A stretch of DNA of 11,624 bases from contig CAKTYF010000060.1 in the NCBI GenBank assembly GCA_934631995.1, forward strand, positions 1 to 11,624, in the 5' to 3' direction. Shown piece by piece: positions 1 through 6,325 of the stretch. The stretch is from an uncultured Eggerthellaceae bacterium. GTDB lineage: Bacteria > Actinomycetota > Coriobacteriia > Coriobacteriales > Eggerthellaceae. Each line of letters starts with the position of its first letter. Within the stretch, counting starts at the first letter, position 1. The notes under the pieces are model-generated. The model did no database searches and was not told the DNA's origin. It saw nothing but the letters and a program-made list of their open reading frames with translations. Both the position numbers and the translations under genes were made by a program.

Positions 1-1276
1 TGAACTGGGTGTCTTTACCTGCAGCAGCCATTTCGTTGTATTGGTCAAGCTGTTCTTGCGCGGCCGTGCCGTTGATGCCCAGCGCATCGGCGGCTTCCTT
101 AACGGTTTCGCCTTTCTTGAAGATACCTTGCTTCATGCCCAGATCAAACTGCGCTTTCAGCGTATCGTTTAATGCATCCACCATTTTTTGATCATACACG
201 GCATAGAAATGCTGATCTTTGAAGTTCGCAACTTGATAGTAGATGTCGTGGGTTTGGCCGCCTTCGTTGTTGAAGCGCACGCCATCAGAATTGATCCACA
301 TTGCCTTATTGCTAATAAGCTTGCTTTGACCTGCAGCAACAGAGCAATATAGAATGCCGTTCGTGCCACCGTGGCCAATGTAGTCGGCCCCAATGTCCAA
401 GCCCATCTGAAGCCCTTCGCCGGTGCAACCAAGACCAACTTCGGTATAAACACCGGAATAGTTTGGCATGTACTGATCGATCATGGCCGAATTGCGGCAG
501 AAACCGCCCGACGCCATAACGGTCTTCTTCGCTTTGTATGCAACATACGTTTCGGCATCGTGGCGTGCTAATACGCCTTTAACCGCTCCGTCCTCTACGA
601 TAAGGCTTTGCGCGGCCATTTCGAAGTCGTAGCGTGCACCTGCTTTTTGCGCCTGCTCGTACATTGCGGTAAGAGCGACATTGGCATTCGGGTTGATGTT
701 ATGCCCGCGCGCCACCGTATCGGTACCTTTCACAGAGACTGCGTCTTTGAACGGAATGCCCAACTCAACGTTCATCCAATCAATGGTTTTGCCGTATTCC
801 TCGGCGCAAAAACGCTGCATGGCATCATCCATTTTGTCGCCACCGCGCGTCAGGAAGTACTCATACAAACCTTGCGGATCATCCTCGATACCCGCTTTTT
901 TCTGCAGCTGCGTTCCCGCTCCGTACAACGTGCCAATAGCAAGCGAGCTTGAACCGCCCGAAAGCCATGCCATTTTCTCTATCACAATAGTGTTTGCACC
1001 CGCCTGCGCCGCCTTCGTGGCTGCCGTGGTACCCGCCGCGCCGCTACCTACGATAAGCACATCGCATTCAACGGTCTTGCTGGCTTTTGCAATCGCCTCG
1101 CTGCCGCTGATGGTCTTTGGCGCGCAACCAGCGACGCCCGCAAGCGAGGCAGCAGCAAATGTCCCTGCCGCCAGCTTCACAAAGTCGCGCCGCGAAAGTG
1201 CAGATTTCCGAGCTGTGCCTTGCACTGCGGCTACATGCGCATCGTGCATTGTGCCTTGAGTTGTGTTCTCGCCCAT
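1..1276 (-). CDS. Tat-exported FAD-dependent reductase, fumarate/urocanate reductase type (3' end cut by window)
   Basis: The frame is open from ATG 1276 to the window edge, giving 425 residues; the family is usually about 500-600, so the C-terminus is missing. The start has a purine-rich GGGGAAGG Shine-Dalgarno. A twin-arginine signal SRRDFVKLAAG (Arg29-Arg30) leads into a hydrophobic stretch and VAGC (Cys51), a possible lipobox, so the protein is probably a lipoprotein on the outer face of the membrane. The FAD-binding GSGAAG follows at about 78-82, then IEK at 99-101, SGGSS, and ASGGF at 255-259. His302 (IGHGGT) aligns by eye with the substrate-binding His of the QxHPT motif in fumarate reductases. 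The block DGVRFNNE (331-338) ends in THD (His343) where flavocytochrome c fumarate reductase has its proton-donor Arg. Such proteins reduce the C=C bond of fumarate, urocanate or related acceptors in anaerobic respiration. The changed active site argues against plain fumarate. No heme-binding CXXCH is seen in the visible part, so electrons must come from a partner not visible here. Confidence 0.9.
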   Translation of the reverse strand, partial: MGENTTQGTMHDAHVAAVQGTARKSALSRRDFVKLAAGTFAAASLAGVAGCAPKTISGSEAIAKASKTVECDVLIVGSGAAGTTAATKAAQAGANTIVIEKMAWLSGGSSSLAIGTLYGAGTQLQKKAGIEDDPQGLYEYFLTRGGDKMDDAMQRFCAEEYGKTIDWMNVELGIPFKDAVSVKGTDTVARGHNINPNANVALTAMYEQAQKAGARYDFEMAAQSLIVEDGAVKGVLARHDAETYVAYKAKKTVMASGGFCRNSAMIDQYMPNYSGVYTEVGLGCTGEGLQMGLDIGADYIGHGGTNGILYCSVAAGQSKLISNKAMWINSDGVRFNNEGGQTHDIYYQVANFKDQHFYAVYDQKMVDALNDTLKAQFDLGMKQGIFKKGETVKEAADALGINGTAAQEQLDQYNEMAAAGKDTQF

Positions 1277-1429
1277 CAACCTTCCCCTTTCTCTTTTCTC
1301 TCTTCGCTCTCTTGCTTCTCGCGTCAATCTGCCTTTTACCGCCGCAAGCCACAAAGCCGCAGCGTTATCGTCATATGGTCGCAAGCCCGTTCGCAAGCGG
1401 CATTAGGCGGCAACGCATCTACATACGTA

Positions 1430-1459
1430 GCATAACCACACTACGCTGCGTAACCACAC
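1430..1459. repeat. Short direct repeats GC(A/G)TAACCACAC
   Basis: The 12-mers GCATAACCACAC (1430-1441) and GCGTAACCACAC (1448-1459) differ at one base and are 18 bp apart. The second overlaps the palindrome TACGC-T-GCGTA at 1442-1452. They sit about 60-130 bp from the ACCCA-N3-TGGGT palindromes and 155 bp upstream of the reductase start. They may be half-sites for a second regulator of the reductase, but such short repeats can arise by chance. Confidence 0.35.
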
Positions 1460-1516
1460 GATGGCAGACGAATCACTATCACGAAGATTTTGGGTTTTCG
1501 CATAATGCATCGCAAG

Positions 1517-1562
1517 ACCCATAGTGGGTAAAACAATTTTAAAAAGGGGACCCAAAATGGGT
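1517..1562. promoter_or_regulatory. Paired palindromic operators GACCCA-N3-TGGGT
   Basis: Two perfect palindromes with 5-bp arms and a 3-bp centre occur at 1517-1529 (ACCCA TAG TGGGT) and 1550-1562 (ACCCA AAA TGGGT). Both are preceded by G, and they lie exactly 33 bp apart, about three helical turns. A further TGGGT half-site stands at 1491-1495, 34 bp before the first TGGGT. An AT-rich stretch (AAACAATTTTAAAAA) separates the two palindromes. Equal sequence plus helical phasing is what a dimeric regulator binding cooperatively at a divergent promoter would use. The regulator is not encoded in the window. Confidence 0.55.
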
Positions 1563-1991
1563 GGGTTGCATCTAAATTACCAGTTCAACAGCTCAGCAAT
1601 TTTTTTGTAGGTCGTTTTATACGGCTTACCCGTATGGCTTGCCCGTGCCCTGCTAACAGCATACCTGCATCAAGCTTACAGAAGGGCAACAGCGTGAAAA
1701 CGAAACATGACAGCTGGAAAACTGTTTATTGCAAAAAACGATTCTGCCCTTCCTTTGCCTTCCGCATACAGTATAAAAGGAACAGCATATAAGCACGAGG
1801 CATGCGAAAACAATTGCGCGAAGGCATAAAAACGTAGCAACATGCGCTGATGCAAATACGCGAAGGCAGTCGCAACGACACGTGAAGACGCAAGAACGCG
1901 CAAATAAGCAAGCACGCGGCATCAAGCATATATGGGTGCAAACGAATGCGCAGCAAATACATGAACGCCATATTGAAAAGAGGAATCGATT

Positions 1992-2423
1992 ATGACGTGC
2001 TACGGCATGAACAAGAACTCCGGCAAGCACCGTTGGCAAAAACCATCCAGCCCCGCCGACAGCAAAACGCCTTTCGATTGCAACGGCACAAACAAGGCGC
2101 GCAACAACGCGCATTCACGGGCAAGCTCCTGCACCTACGAAAAGGCGGCGTTTGCGAATGCCAACACCGATGCAACAACGGGCCCGAACGCCAGCACGGG
2201 CGCACACACAACCTACACAACATACCCGTTCAACAGCGCATATAACCAAAAAAACAAGGTTTTTTCGCCTCTTACATCGATTGCTAAGATTGCAGGCGGC
2301 GCATTATTGGCGCTCATCGGCGTGCCGATGCTAATCCTTCCGGGACCGGGCCTTCTTTTCATTGGCGGCGGCGCGGTACTGGCATTTTCTGGATTTGCGG
2401 ACTTGAAAAGGGCTTTTGTGTAA
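1992..2423 (+). CDS. Small PGPGW-type transmembrane protein with a polar N-terminal region
   Basis: The 143-residue frame starts at ATG 1992, seven bases after an AAGAGGAA Shine-Dalgarno, and ends in TAA. Residues 1-95 are polar and low in complexity, rich in Asn, Thr, Ser and Lys, with Cys3, Cys30 and Cys47. From residue 98 the protein is hydrophobic: a first segment around 100-116, the turn LPGPG (116-120), then a second segment LLFIGGGAVLAFSGF. This hydrophobic-PGPG-hydrophobic hairpin is the signature of the PGPGW family of small putative membrane proteins, whose function is unknown. The gene stands alone, divergent from the reductase and 235 bp before the SLH gene. The N-terminal part is unusual, and a true start nearer the membrane segment cannot be excluded, but no internal ATG precedes that segment. 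Confidence 0.7.
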   Translation: MTCYGMNKNSGKHRWQKPSSPADSKTPFDCNGTNKARNNAHSRASSCTYEKAAFANANTDATTGPNASTGAHTTYTTYPFNSAYNQKNKVFSPLTSIAKIAGGALLALIGVPMLILPGPGLLFIGGGAVLAFSGFADLKRAFV

Positions 2424-2515
2424 ACGTAGCCATTTCTCCACCACAAATAAACGCACCGGATTTCCACCTTTGCAAGCCAAAAAAACGCGTGAAAAAACGT
2501 TTTATTGCCGCATGT

Positions 2516-2600
2516 CACTAATTTATTATCTTATACGAGAATAAATAGGCGAATACACCGCTCATAGTATATAATGGCTTAAATCGGTCTGTATAAAATC
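2516..2600 (+). promoter_or_regulatory. AT-rich promoter region of the SLH gene
   Basis: This stretch is far richer in A and T than its surroundings. It holds TATAAT at 2570-2575 and TATAAA at 2592-2597, both suitable as -10 elements. Neither has a clear TTGACA at 16-18 bp upstream. The TATAAT site would give a leader of about 80 nt before the GTG start at 2659. The exact start of transcription cannot be chosen from sequence. Confidence 0.45.
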
Positions 2601-2623
2601 GGCTGGCAAAAAAAATGCTAGCC
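2601..2623 (+). promoter_or_regulatory. Hairpin in the leader of the SLH gene
   Basis: GGCTGGC (2601-2607) pairs with GCTAGCC (2617-2623) over seven base pairs with one G-U, around a nine-base loop of eight A and one T. It lies 35 bases before the GTG start and just downstream of the promoter candidates, so it would be at or near the 5' end of the mRNA. It has no downstream T-run and is not a terminator; 5' stabilisation of an abundant wall-protein mRNA is one possible role. Confidence 0.4.
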
Positions 2624-2658
2624 CATACAGAATCGCAAACGATCAAAAGGAGGAATCT

Positions 2659-3783
2659 GTGCGAAAGAATAGTTTCCGCAGCGCCCGGAAAAAGATCATC
2701 GGCGCTCTTTGCTCGGTTGCCTTGGTAGCCGGCCTTTGTCCCGCAGTTGCACTGGCCGACGAAGGCAGCAAGTATACCGCATCCATCCAGACGGAGAAGA
2801 CTTGGGCTGTAAACGGCGATACGTTCGACGTCGTTTTGGCGTCAGGCGCCAAGGACGCTTCCACCACACTTTCTTGCGGCCAGTACACCATTAGCTACAA
2901 CTCTGATATCGTGAGCATCGACGAGGACAGCATTACCGCCGATGCCGCTGTTACCAACTTGGACAAGGCCGTTGTTACCCCTGGTAAGGCAATGGTTTCC
3001 TTCTTTGGCAACACCCTTACCCAGTCCAACATTGCAACTTTGACGTTCAAGGCGAAGGCAACGGGCAACCCCGAAATCAAGATCACCGAAGCCGTTGCTG
3101 GCGCTTCCGAGAACCTTGACGACCAGAGCGTTGAATTCAGCACCGACAACCTGAACGTTACCGTTGTCAAGCGCTTCTCCGATGTGTACAAGTCTTCCAG
3201 CTACTATGACATCATCTACCAGGCAGTTTCCATGGGCCTTATCGGTGGCTACAGCGATGGCACCTTCCGACCCAGCATTCCTCTGAACCGTCAGCAGGCG
3301 GCCATCATGTTCTACCGCGCTTACGGCAGCGAGACCGGCGTTGACCAGGCTTCCCTGGAAACCCTGACCGACCAGGCCACCATCACCAGCGCTGAAGCAC
3401 GCAACGCCATTGCTTGGTGCATCAACAACGGTGTTGTGGGCGGCAAGACCAACAAAGCCGACGGCACGAAATACTACGATCCCAAGGGTGAACTGACCCG
3501 CCAGCAGCTGTGCACCATGGTTGCCCGCGCAGCAGCAAACCTGAACGGCATTGAAGTTGCTAACGCTGACCAGACTCTGCTGAACTCCATGACCGACCAG
3601 GCATCCATCACCAACGAAGAGGCACGCAATGCCATCGCTTGGTGCGCTAACAACAACATTGTTGGCGGCAAGACCAATAAGGCCGACGGCACGAAGTACT
3701 TCGACCCCAAGGCAAGCGCAACGCGTGCACAGTTCACCAAGATTCTGGTGGGCGCTGTTACTCAGAACTTCCTGGGCAAATAA
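2659..3783 (+). CDS. Secreted wall protein: cohesin-like domain plus three S-layer homology (SLH) repeats
   Basis: The 374-residue frame starts with GTG 2659, five bases after a near-perfect AAAGGAGG. The N-terminus is a Sec signal peptide: basic RKNSFRSARKK, hydrophobic core, and a likely cut after ALA (residue 33). Residues about 38-171 form a beta-rich cohesin-like domain with GDTFDVVL, YTISYNSDIVSI and IATLTFKA. Three SLH repeats follow: 173-222 (FSDV...GYSDGTFRP...NRQQ), 237-292 (...KYYDPKGELTRQQ) and 312-367 (...KYFDPKASATRAQ). The usual TRAE motif is changed to NRQQ, TRQQ and TRAQ, keeping the Arg. SLH repeats anchor proteins non-covalently to a secondary cell-wall polymer, in known cases a pyruvylated one. 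The cohesin-like domain may bind a dockerin-like partner or simply act as a surface adhesin module. The gene has its own promoter region and terminator. Product class is secure; ligand is not. Confidence 0.92.
   Translation: MRKNSFRSARKKIIGALCSVALVAGLCPAVALADEGSKYTASIQTEKTWAVNGDTFDVVLASGAKDASTTLSCGQYTISYNSDIVSIDEDSITADAAVTNLDKAVVTPGKAMVSFFGNTLTQSNIATLTFKAKATGNPEIKITEAVAGASENLDDQSVEFSTDNLNVTVVKRFSDVYKSSSYYDIIYQAVSMGLIGGYSDGTFRPSIPLNRQQAAIMFYRAYGSETGVDQASLETLTDQATITSAEARNAIAWCINNGVVGGKTNKADGTKYYDPKGELTRQQLCTMVARAAANLNGIEVANADQTLLNSMTDQASITNEEARNAIAWCANNNIVGGKTNKADGTKYFDPKASATRAQFTKILVGAVTQNFLGK
3367..3711 (+). repeat. Near-duplicate SLH repeats 2 and 3 within the wall protein
   Basis: Codons 237-276 (3367-3486) and 312-351 (3592-3711) encode 40-residue blocks that match at 33 positions, including the unbroken stretch VGGKTNKADGTKY. 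SLH repeat 1 is much less similar. This points to a fairly recent internal duplication, or to gene conversion among SLH genes in the same genome. Confidence 0.75.
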
Positions 3784-3818
3784 GCACGAAACAACAATCG
3801 GATTCCCATCCATCGAAA

Positions 3819-3849
3819 GGCCGGGCATTACGCTCGGTCTTTTCTTTTT
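3819..3849 (+). terminator. Rho-independent terminator after the SLH gene
   Basis: GGCCGGGC (3819-3826) pairs with GCTCGGTC (3832-3839) over eight base pairs including two G-U pairs, with the loop ATTAC. It is followed by TTTTCTTTTT and preceded by AAA, so the stem can extend. It begins 35 bases after the SLH stop codon. Confidence 0.85.
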
Positions 3850-3856
3850 GCATGTG

Positions 3857-4034
3857 CGTTAAAAAGTGACGGGGTCTTTTTCACGTTTTCGAATGATCTT
3901 TGGTGAATCGAGCAACAGGAGGGCGTCTTCGCGCTTCACCCCTTGCTCTTCGCTCTGCATTTCTTTGCCCGACCATCGGCGAGAGAAATGGATTGCCACG
4001 CAAAACGTTAAAAAGACCCCGTCACTTTTTAACG
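3857..4034. repeat. 178-bp element with 33-bp terminal inverted repeats (REP-pair or MITE-like)
   Basis: The left arm (3857-3889) and right arm (4002-4034) are reverse complements at 32 of 33 positions. The only mismatch is C3882 against T4009, after a perfect 25-bp core that includes AAAAGTGACGGGGTCTTTT. Each arm is itself a hairpin: in the right arm CGTTAAAAAG pairs perfectly with CTTTTTAACG around ACCCCGTCA. The 112-bp interior carries weaker hairpins (GAGCAA at 3910-3915 with TTGCTC at 3943-3948; CCGA-CCA-TCGG at 3969-3979) and no credible gene. Such paired inverted palindromes resemble REP/BIME elements spread by Y1 transposases, or a MITE. The right arm overlaps the last codons of the flippase gene, and the element may also act as a transcript end between the two convergent genes. 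Confidence 0.75.
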
Positions 4035-5437
4035 TATTTCAAGAAGAAGCGCGCTAGAAGAACGAACGATACCAAGGCAATTACTCCATTGGCAATGTCA
4101 CAGCAGAGCAGCTGAGGCAACGAGAGCGCCACCTGCACGCAAAGAAGGGCAGATGCCGCAATCATTTGCCACGGCGTAACATCGATCCAACCACGATGAA
4201 CAAGCTGCACCACGCGCAGCAAAACCAGCAAAACGAAACTCGCCAGCATGGCAAGCGATGCCGCCCACAAACCGACAACAGGGACAAGTGCTACATCGAT
4301 AGCAAGGTTGAGCACCAGCGCCACAATCGTGGTCAGCCCCACGCTTTTCGTATCTTTGCGCGCCACATAGATTCCGCCCAAATACGCAGCTAAACAGTAG
4401 AAAAACAGCGCGAGCACCAAGATTGCAATCTGCTGATACGCTTCATCGTACGAGCCGCGCACCAGAATCATAAAAAGCAGCGGCACACACGCAATAAGCA
4501 CGCTCGCGCATGCCGTGGTCAGACCAATCACGCCCGAAAATGTGCGCGAATAATACGCCTTGGAGTCTTTATCACCCACCGCTAACGAGGCATTCTCCTG
4601 CCATGCCAGCGTGAACGCAGATTGCGCCAAGTTGAGCATCTGCGGAATTTTATACGCCACAGCGAATGCCGCATTCGCCGCAGCGCCCATGAAAAACGTT
4701 ATGACTAGCCTGTTTGAGAAACGCATTGCCCACATGGCCAAACTGTTGGGCACCATGGGCCACGAATAGGAAATGAGCTCTTTCAGCGTTGCGCGCGAAA
4801 CGCTTTGGGGCGACACATAACGTGCCAGCGAAAGCGCGCAGAAAAGGAACACGCATGCCGCAAGCTCAGTAAGCGCCAAAAGATACACCGATCCCAATAA
4901 GCCCAAGTCAAGAACAAGAAGAAACAGCACCGTCAGCCCAAGTTGCACAAAGCACCCTAATGCCGCACTTGCGGAATAAAGCTTATTGCGTCCGAAACCA
5001 CGTGCACATTGTTTTGCCACATTTGCCAACAAGTCAAACAGAAAGTAAAGGCAAATACCCACCTTAAGCAGCGCATCACCCTGAAACAGCACGGCGAAAA
5101 TTACCAGCGCCACCAAGCTTGCCACCAGCGCAAACGCAAACGTGCAGCTTACAATCTCCTTCGTATGTTCATCGTTTTCATCCTTCCGGCAATCAACAAG
5201 AAAACGGAAGGCGGCTGTCTGAATCTGAAGCGAGGCGGCAGGCAAAAAGAACGCAACAAGCGTAATCACCAGGTCGTAAACGCCAAAATCGGACTTTGAA
5301 AGGCATCCTGTCAAGATTGGCAACGTGATAAGCGTTACCAATTTCGGCAAAACGGTACCCAACGCAATAATCAGGGCATTTTTCCCTAAAGCAACGGAGC
5401 GCTTATCAATATGCGACTGCTTTCTATCGGAACCCAT
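4022..5437 (-). CDS. Wzx-type polysaccharide flippase (oligosaccharide exporter, MOP superfamily)
   Basis: The 471-residue protein is hydrophobic nearly throughout, with about 12-14 membrane segments. The N-terminus GKNALIIALGTVLPKLVTLITLPILTG and the SKSDFGVYDL block (47-56) are typical of Wzx/RfbX-like exporters, as is YSWPMVPNS (224-232) before the central helix. It would flip lipid-linked glycan units to the outer face of the membrane. ATG 5437 follows the pyruvyl transferase stop by nine bases with only a weak Shine-Dalgarno, so translation is probably coupled. The last four codons and the stop (YVKK-TGA) lie inside the right arm of the 178-bp inverted-repeat element, so insertion there may have reset the C-terminus. 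It is the final gene of the minus-strand operon. In context it could serve as the CsaA counterpart of a wall-polymer pyruvylation pair. Confidence 0.9.
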   Translation of the reverse strand: MGSDRKQSHIDKRSVALGKNALIIALGTVLPKLVTLITLPILTGCLSKSDFGVYDLVITLVAFFLPAASLQIQTAAFRFLVDCRKDENDEHTKEIVSCTFAFALVASLVALVIFAVLFQGDALLKVGICLYFLFDLLANVAKQCARGFGRNKLYSASAALGCFVQLGLTVLFLLVLDLGLLGSVYLLALTELAACVFLFCALSLARYVSPQSVSRATLKELISYSWPMVPNSLAMWAMRFSNRLVITFFMGAAANAAFAVAYKIPQMLNLAQSAFTLAWQENASLAVGDKDSKAYYSRTFSGVIGLTTACASVLIACVPLLFMILVRGSYDEAYQQIAILVLALFFYCLAAYLGGIYVARKDTKSVGLTTIVALVLNLAIDVALVPVVGLWAASLAMLASFVLLVLLRVVQLVHRGWIDVTPWQMIAASALLCVQVALSLPQLLCCDIANGVIALVSFVLLARFFLKYVKK

Positions 5438-5446
5438 GCGCAGCGC

Positions 5447-6325
5447 CTAATCATCCCAAAGATCGTACGGGAACGCGTCCATAAGCGCCCGCCTCATGGA
5501 ATCAAGCTCGGGCACCGGTAAAGATGCCTGGTCAAGCACTTCTTCCAGGGAATGCGCAAACGCGGTTTCGCACCGGTCCGTGGACGCATACCAATCTTCA
5601 TACTTAAACGAACAGGTAGAAACACGATCCCCCACTAAAAAGGCGCGCGCCGGCACGCCATATGACTCCGCCAAAATCACGCCATGCAGCGATTCCGACA
5701 CAATGCGGCTGCAACCCATCAGCTCTTCGACAAACCGCTGGTAATCGCTTGTTTCAATTGAAATGCGCTTACAGCCACGCGGCAGCTCAAAATCCGATAA
5801 GTCCGTTGTCCGATGGAAGATCACGCCAACGGGACCTGCGGAAGGCGCGGCAGAGTGCGCAGGCGAAATCAGCGGAAGCAGCACCCCGGGATCCCCATAA
5901 ACGGCAGGGCATGGAAAGCCGTAATCAAGCAACACGTCGCGCGTTTTCGGGCCGCGAACTGCGCGAATGTCATAGGAACGAACGCCTTTTTGGTGCTTGA
6001 GGCGCGGCAGCGTGGACACCTCCAAAATACCCGAGCCCCAAACGGTTGCATCAAAAATACCACGGCCCAAAAGCGAGCCAAGCGCCAAAAGATGCTTTGT
6101 TTGACCCACAGGAGCAGAAAGCGACATTCCACAGCGATCAAGCATCCAATTTACAATAACGGGAGAAAGCGTATCGCCCAAATTCAACTTATGAGAGTAT
6201 TCCAGGTTGACAACACCAGGTACCGCGCGGTCCTTCACGTAAAGACCGCCCTTATTGCCCAGCACCGCGCGCTTGGCGTGCTGCACGAAAGCCGACTGCT
6301 TAAACGTCTCATAAGCCCTGCTCAT
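5447..6325 (-). CDS. Polysaccharide pyruvyl transferase family protein
   Basis: The 292-residue enzyme would move a pyruvyl group from phosphoenolpyruvate onto a sugar of a cell-surface glycan as a ketal. Family motifs appear in order: LNLGDTLSPVIV (47-58), VWGSGI (95-100), AVRGPKTRD (122-130), VYGDPGVLLP (142-151), SESLHGVILAESYGVPA (210-226) and KYEDWYAS (241-248). It has no signal peptide and is cytoplasmic. ATG 6325 is preferred because GGGAG lies eight bases upstream; a GTG at 6334 would add three residues but sits right against the Shine-Dalgarno. The start overlaps the end of the dehydrogenase gene by 17 bases, and the flippase gene follows, so these two form a glycan module at the end of the operon. 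The LSP motif is more like capsule/EPS enzymes such as ExoV than classical CsaB, so the acceptor remains open. Confidence 0.9.
   Translation of the reverse strand: MSRAYETFKQSAFVQHAKRAVLGNKGGLYVKDRAVPGVVNLEYSHKLNLGDTLSPVIVNWMLDRCGMSLSAPVGQTKHLLALGSLLGRGIFDATVWGSGILEVSTLPRLKHQKGVRSYDIRAVRGPKTRDVLLDYGFPCPAVYGDPGVLLPLISPAHSAAPSAGPVGVIFHRTTDLSDFELPRGCKRISIETSDYQRFVEELMGCSRIVSESLHGVILAESYGVPARAFLVGDRVSTCSFKYEDWYASTDRCETAFAHSLEEVLDQASLPVPELDSMRRALMDAFPYDLWDD

Larger units (their letters stand above)
1277..1991. promoter_or_regulatory. Gene-free divergent control region between the reductase and the PGPGW gene
   Basis: No convincing gene lies in these 715 bases; the open frames across them are Cys-, Arg- or His-rich with no domain and no Shine-Dalgarno. 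The part next to the reductase start (1277-1312) is a nearly pure purine tract on the minus strand. Further out are a 5-1-5 palindrome TACGC-T-GCGTA (1442-1452), direct repeats, two ACCCA-N3-TGGGT palindromes, and a 13-bp imperfect tandem repeat (1621-1633 and 1634-1646, core GGCTT[A/G]CCCGT). On the plus strand TATAAA (1772-1777) is a possible -10 for the PGPGW gene but lacks a good -35. The region probably holds both promoters; which signal serves which gene is not decided by the sequence. Confidence 0.6.

Noticed and set aside
1117..1524. Plus-strand 135-residue open frame over the reductase start
   Set aside because: It is antisense to the Tat signal region of the reductase and runs across the operator-like palindromes; composition is Arg/Gln/Leu-rich noise.
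1790..1930. Repeated CGCGAAGGCA and similar words as an iteron array
   Set aside because: Copies are few, irregularly spaced and imperfect; no replication gene is nearby.
1653..2114. Minus-strand 153-residue open frame in the divergent region
   Set aside because: The product is extremely rich in Cys, Arg and Val without a recognisable domain, lacks a Shine-Dalgarno, and overlaps the start of the better supported PGPGW gene.
2482..2503. Hairpin AAAACG...CGTTTT as terminator of the PGPGW gene
   Set aside because: The stem is only six mostly A-T pairs around a ten-base loop with no clear T-run after it, too weak to call.
2842..3828. Minus-strand 328-residue open frame
   Set aside because: It mirrors the SLH gene, whose signal peptide, domains and Shine-Dalgarno are clear, and it has no domain of its own.
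1..4034. Functional link of the exported reductase to fumarase as a malate-to-fumarate respiration pair
   Set aside because: Tempting, but the genes are separated by two other transcripts and the 178-bp element, and the reductase active site is unlike fumarate reductase; kept only as a remote possibility.
3866..4057. Small plus-strand open frame through the inverted-repeat element
   Set aside because: It starts inside a repeat arm, has no Shine-Dalgarno, and reads through both arms; better explained as non-coding repeat.
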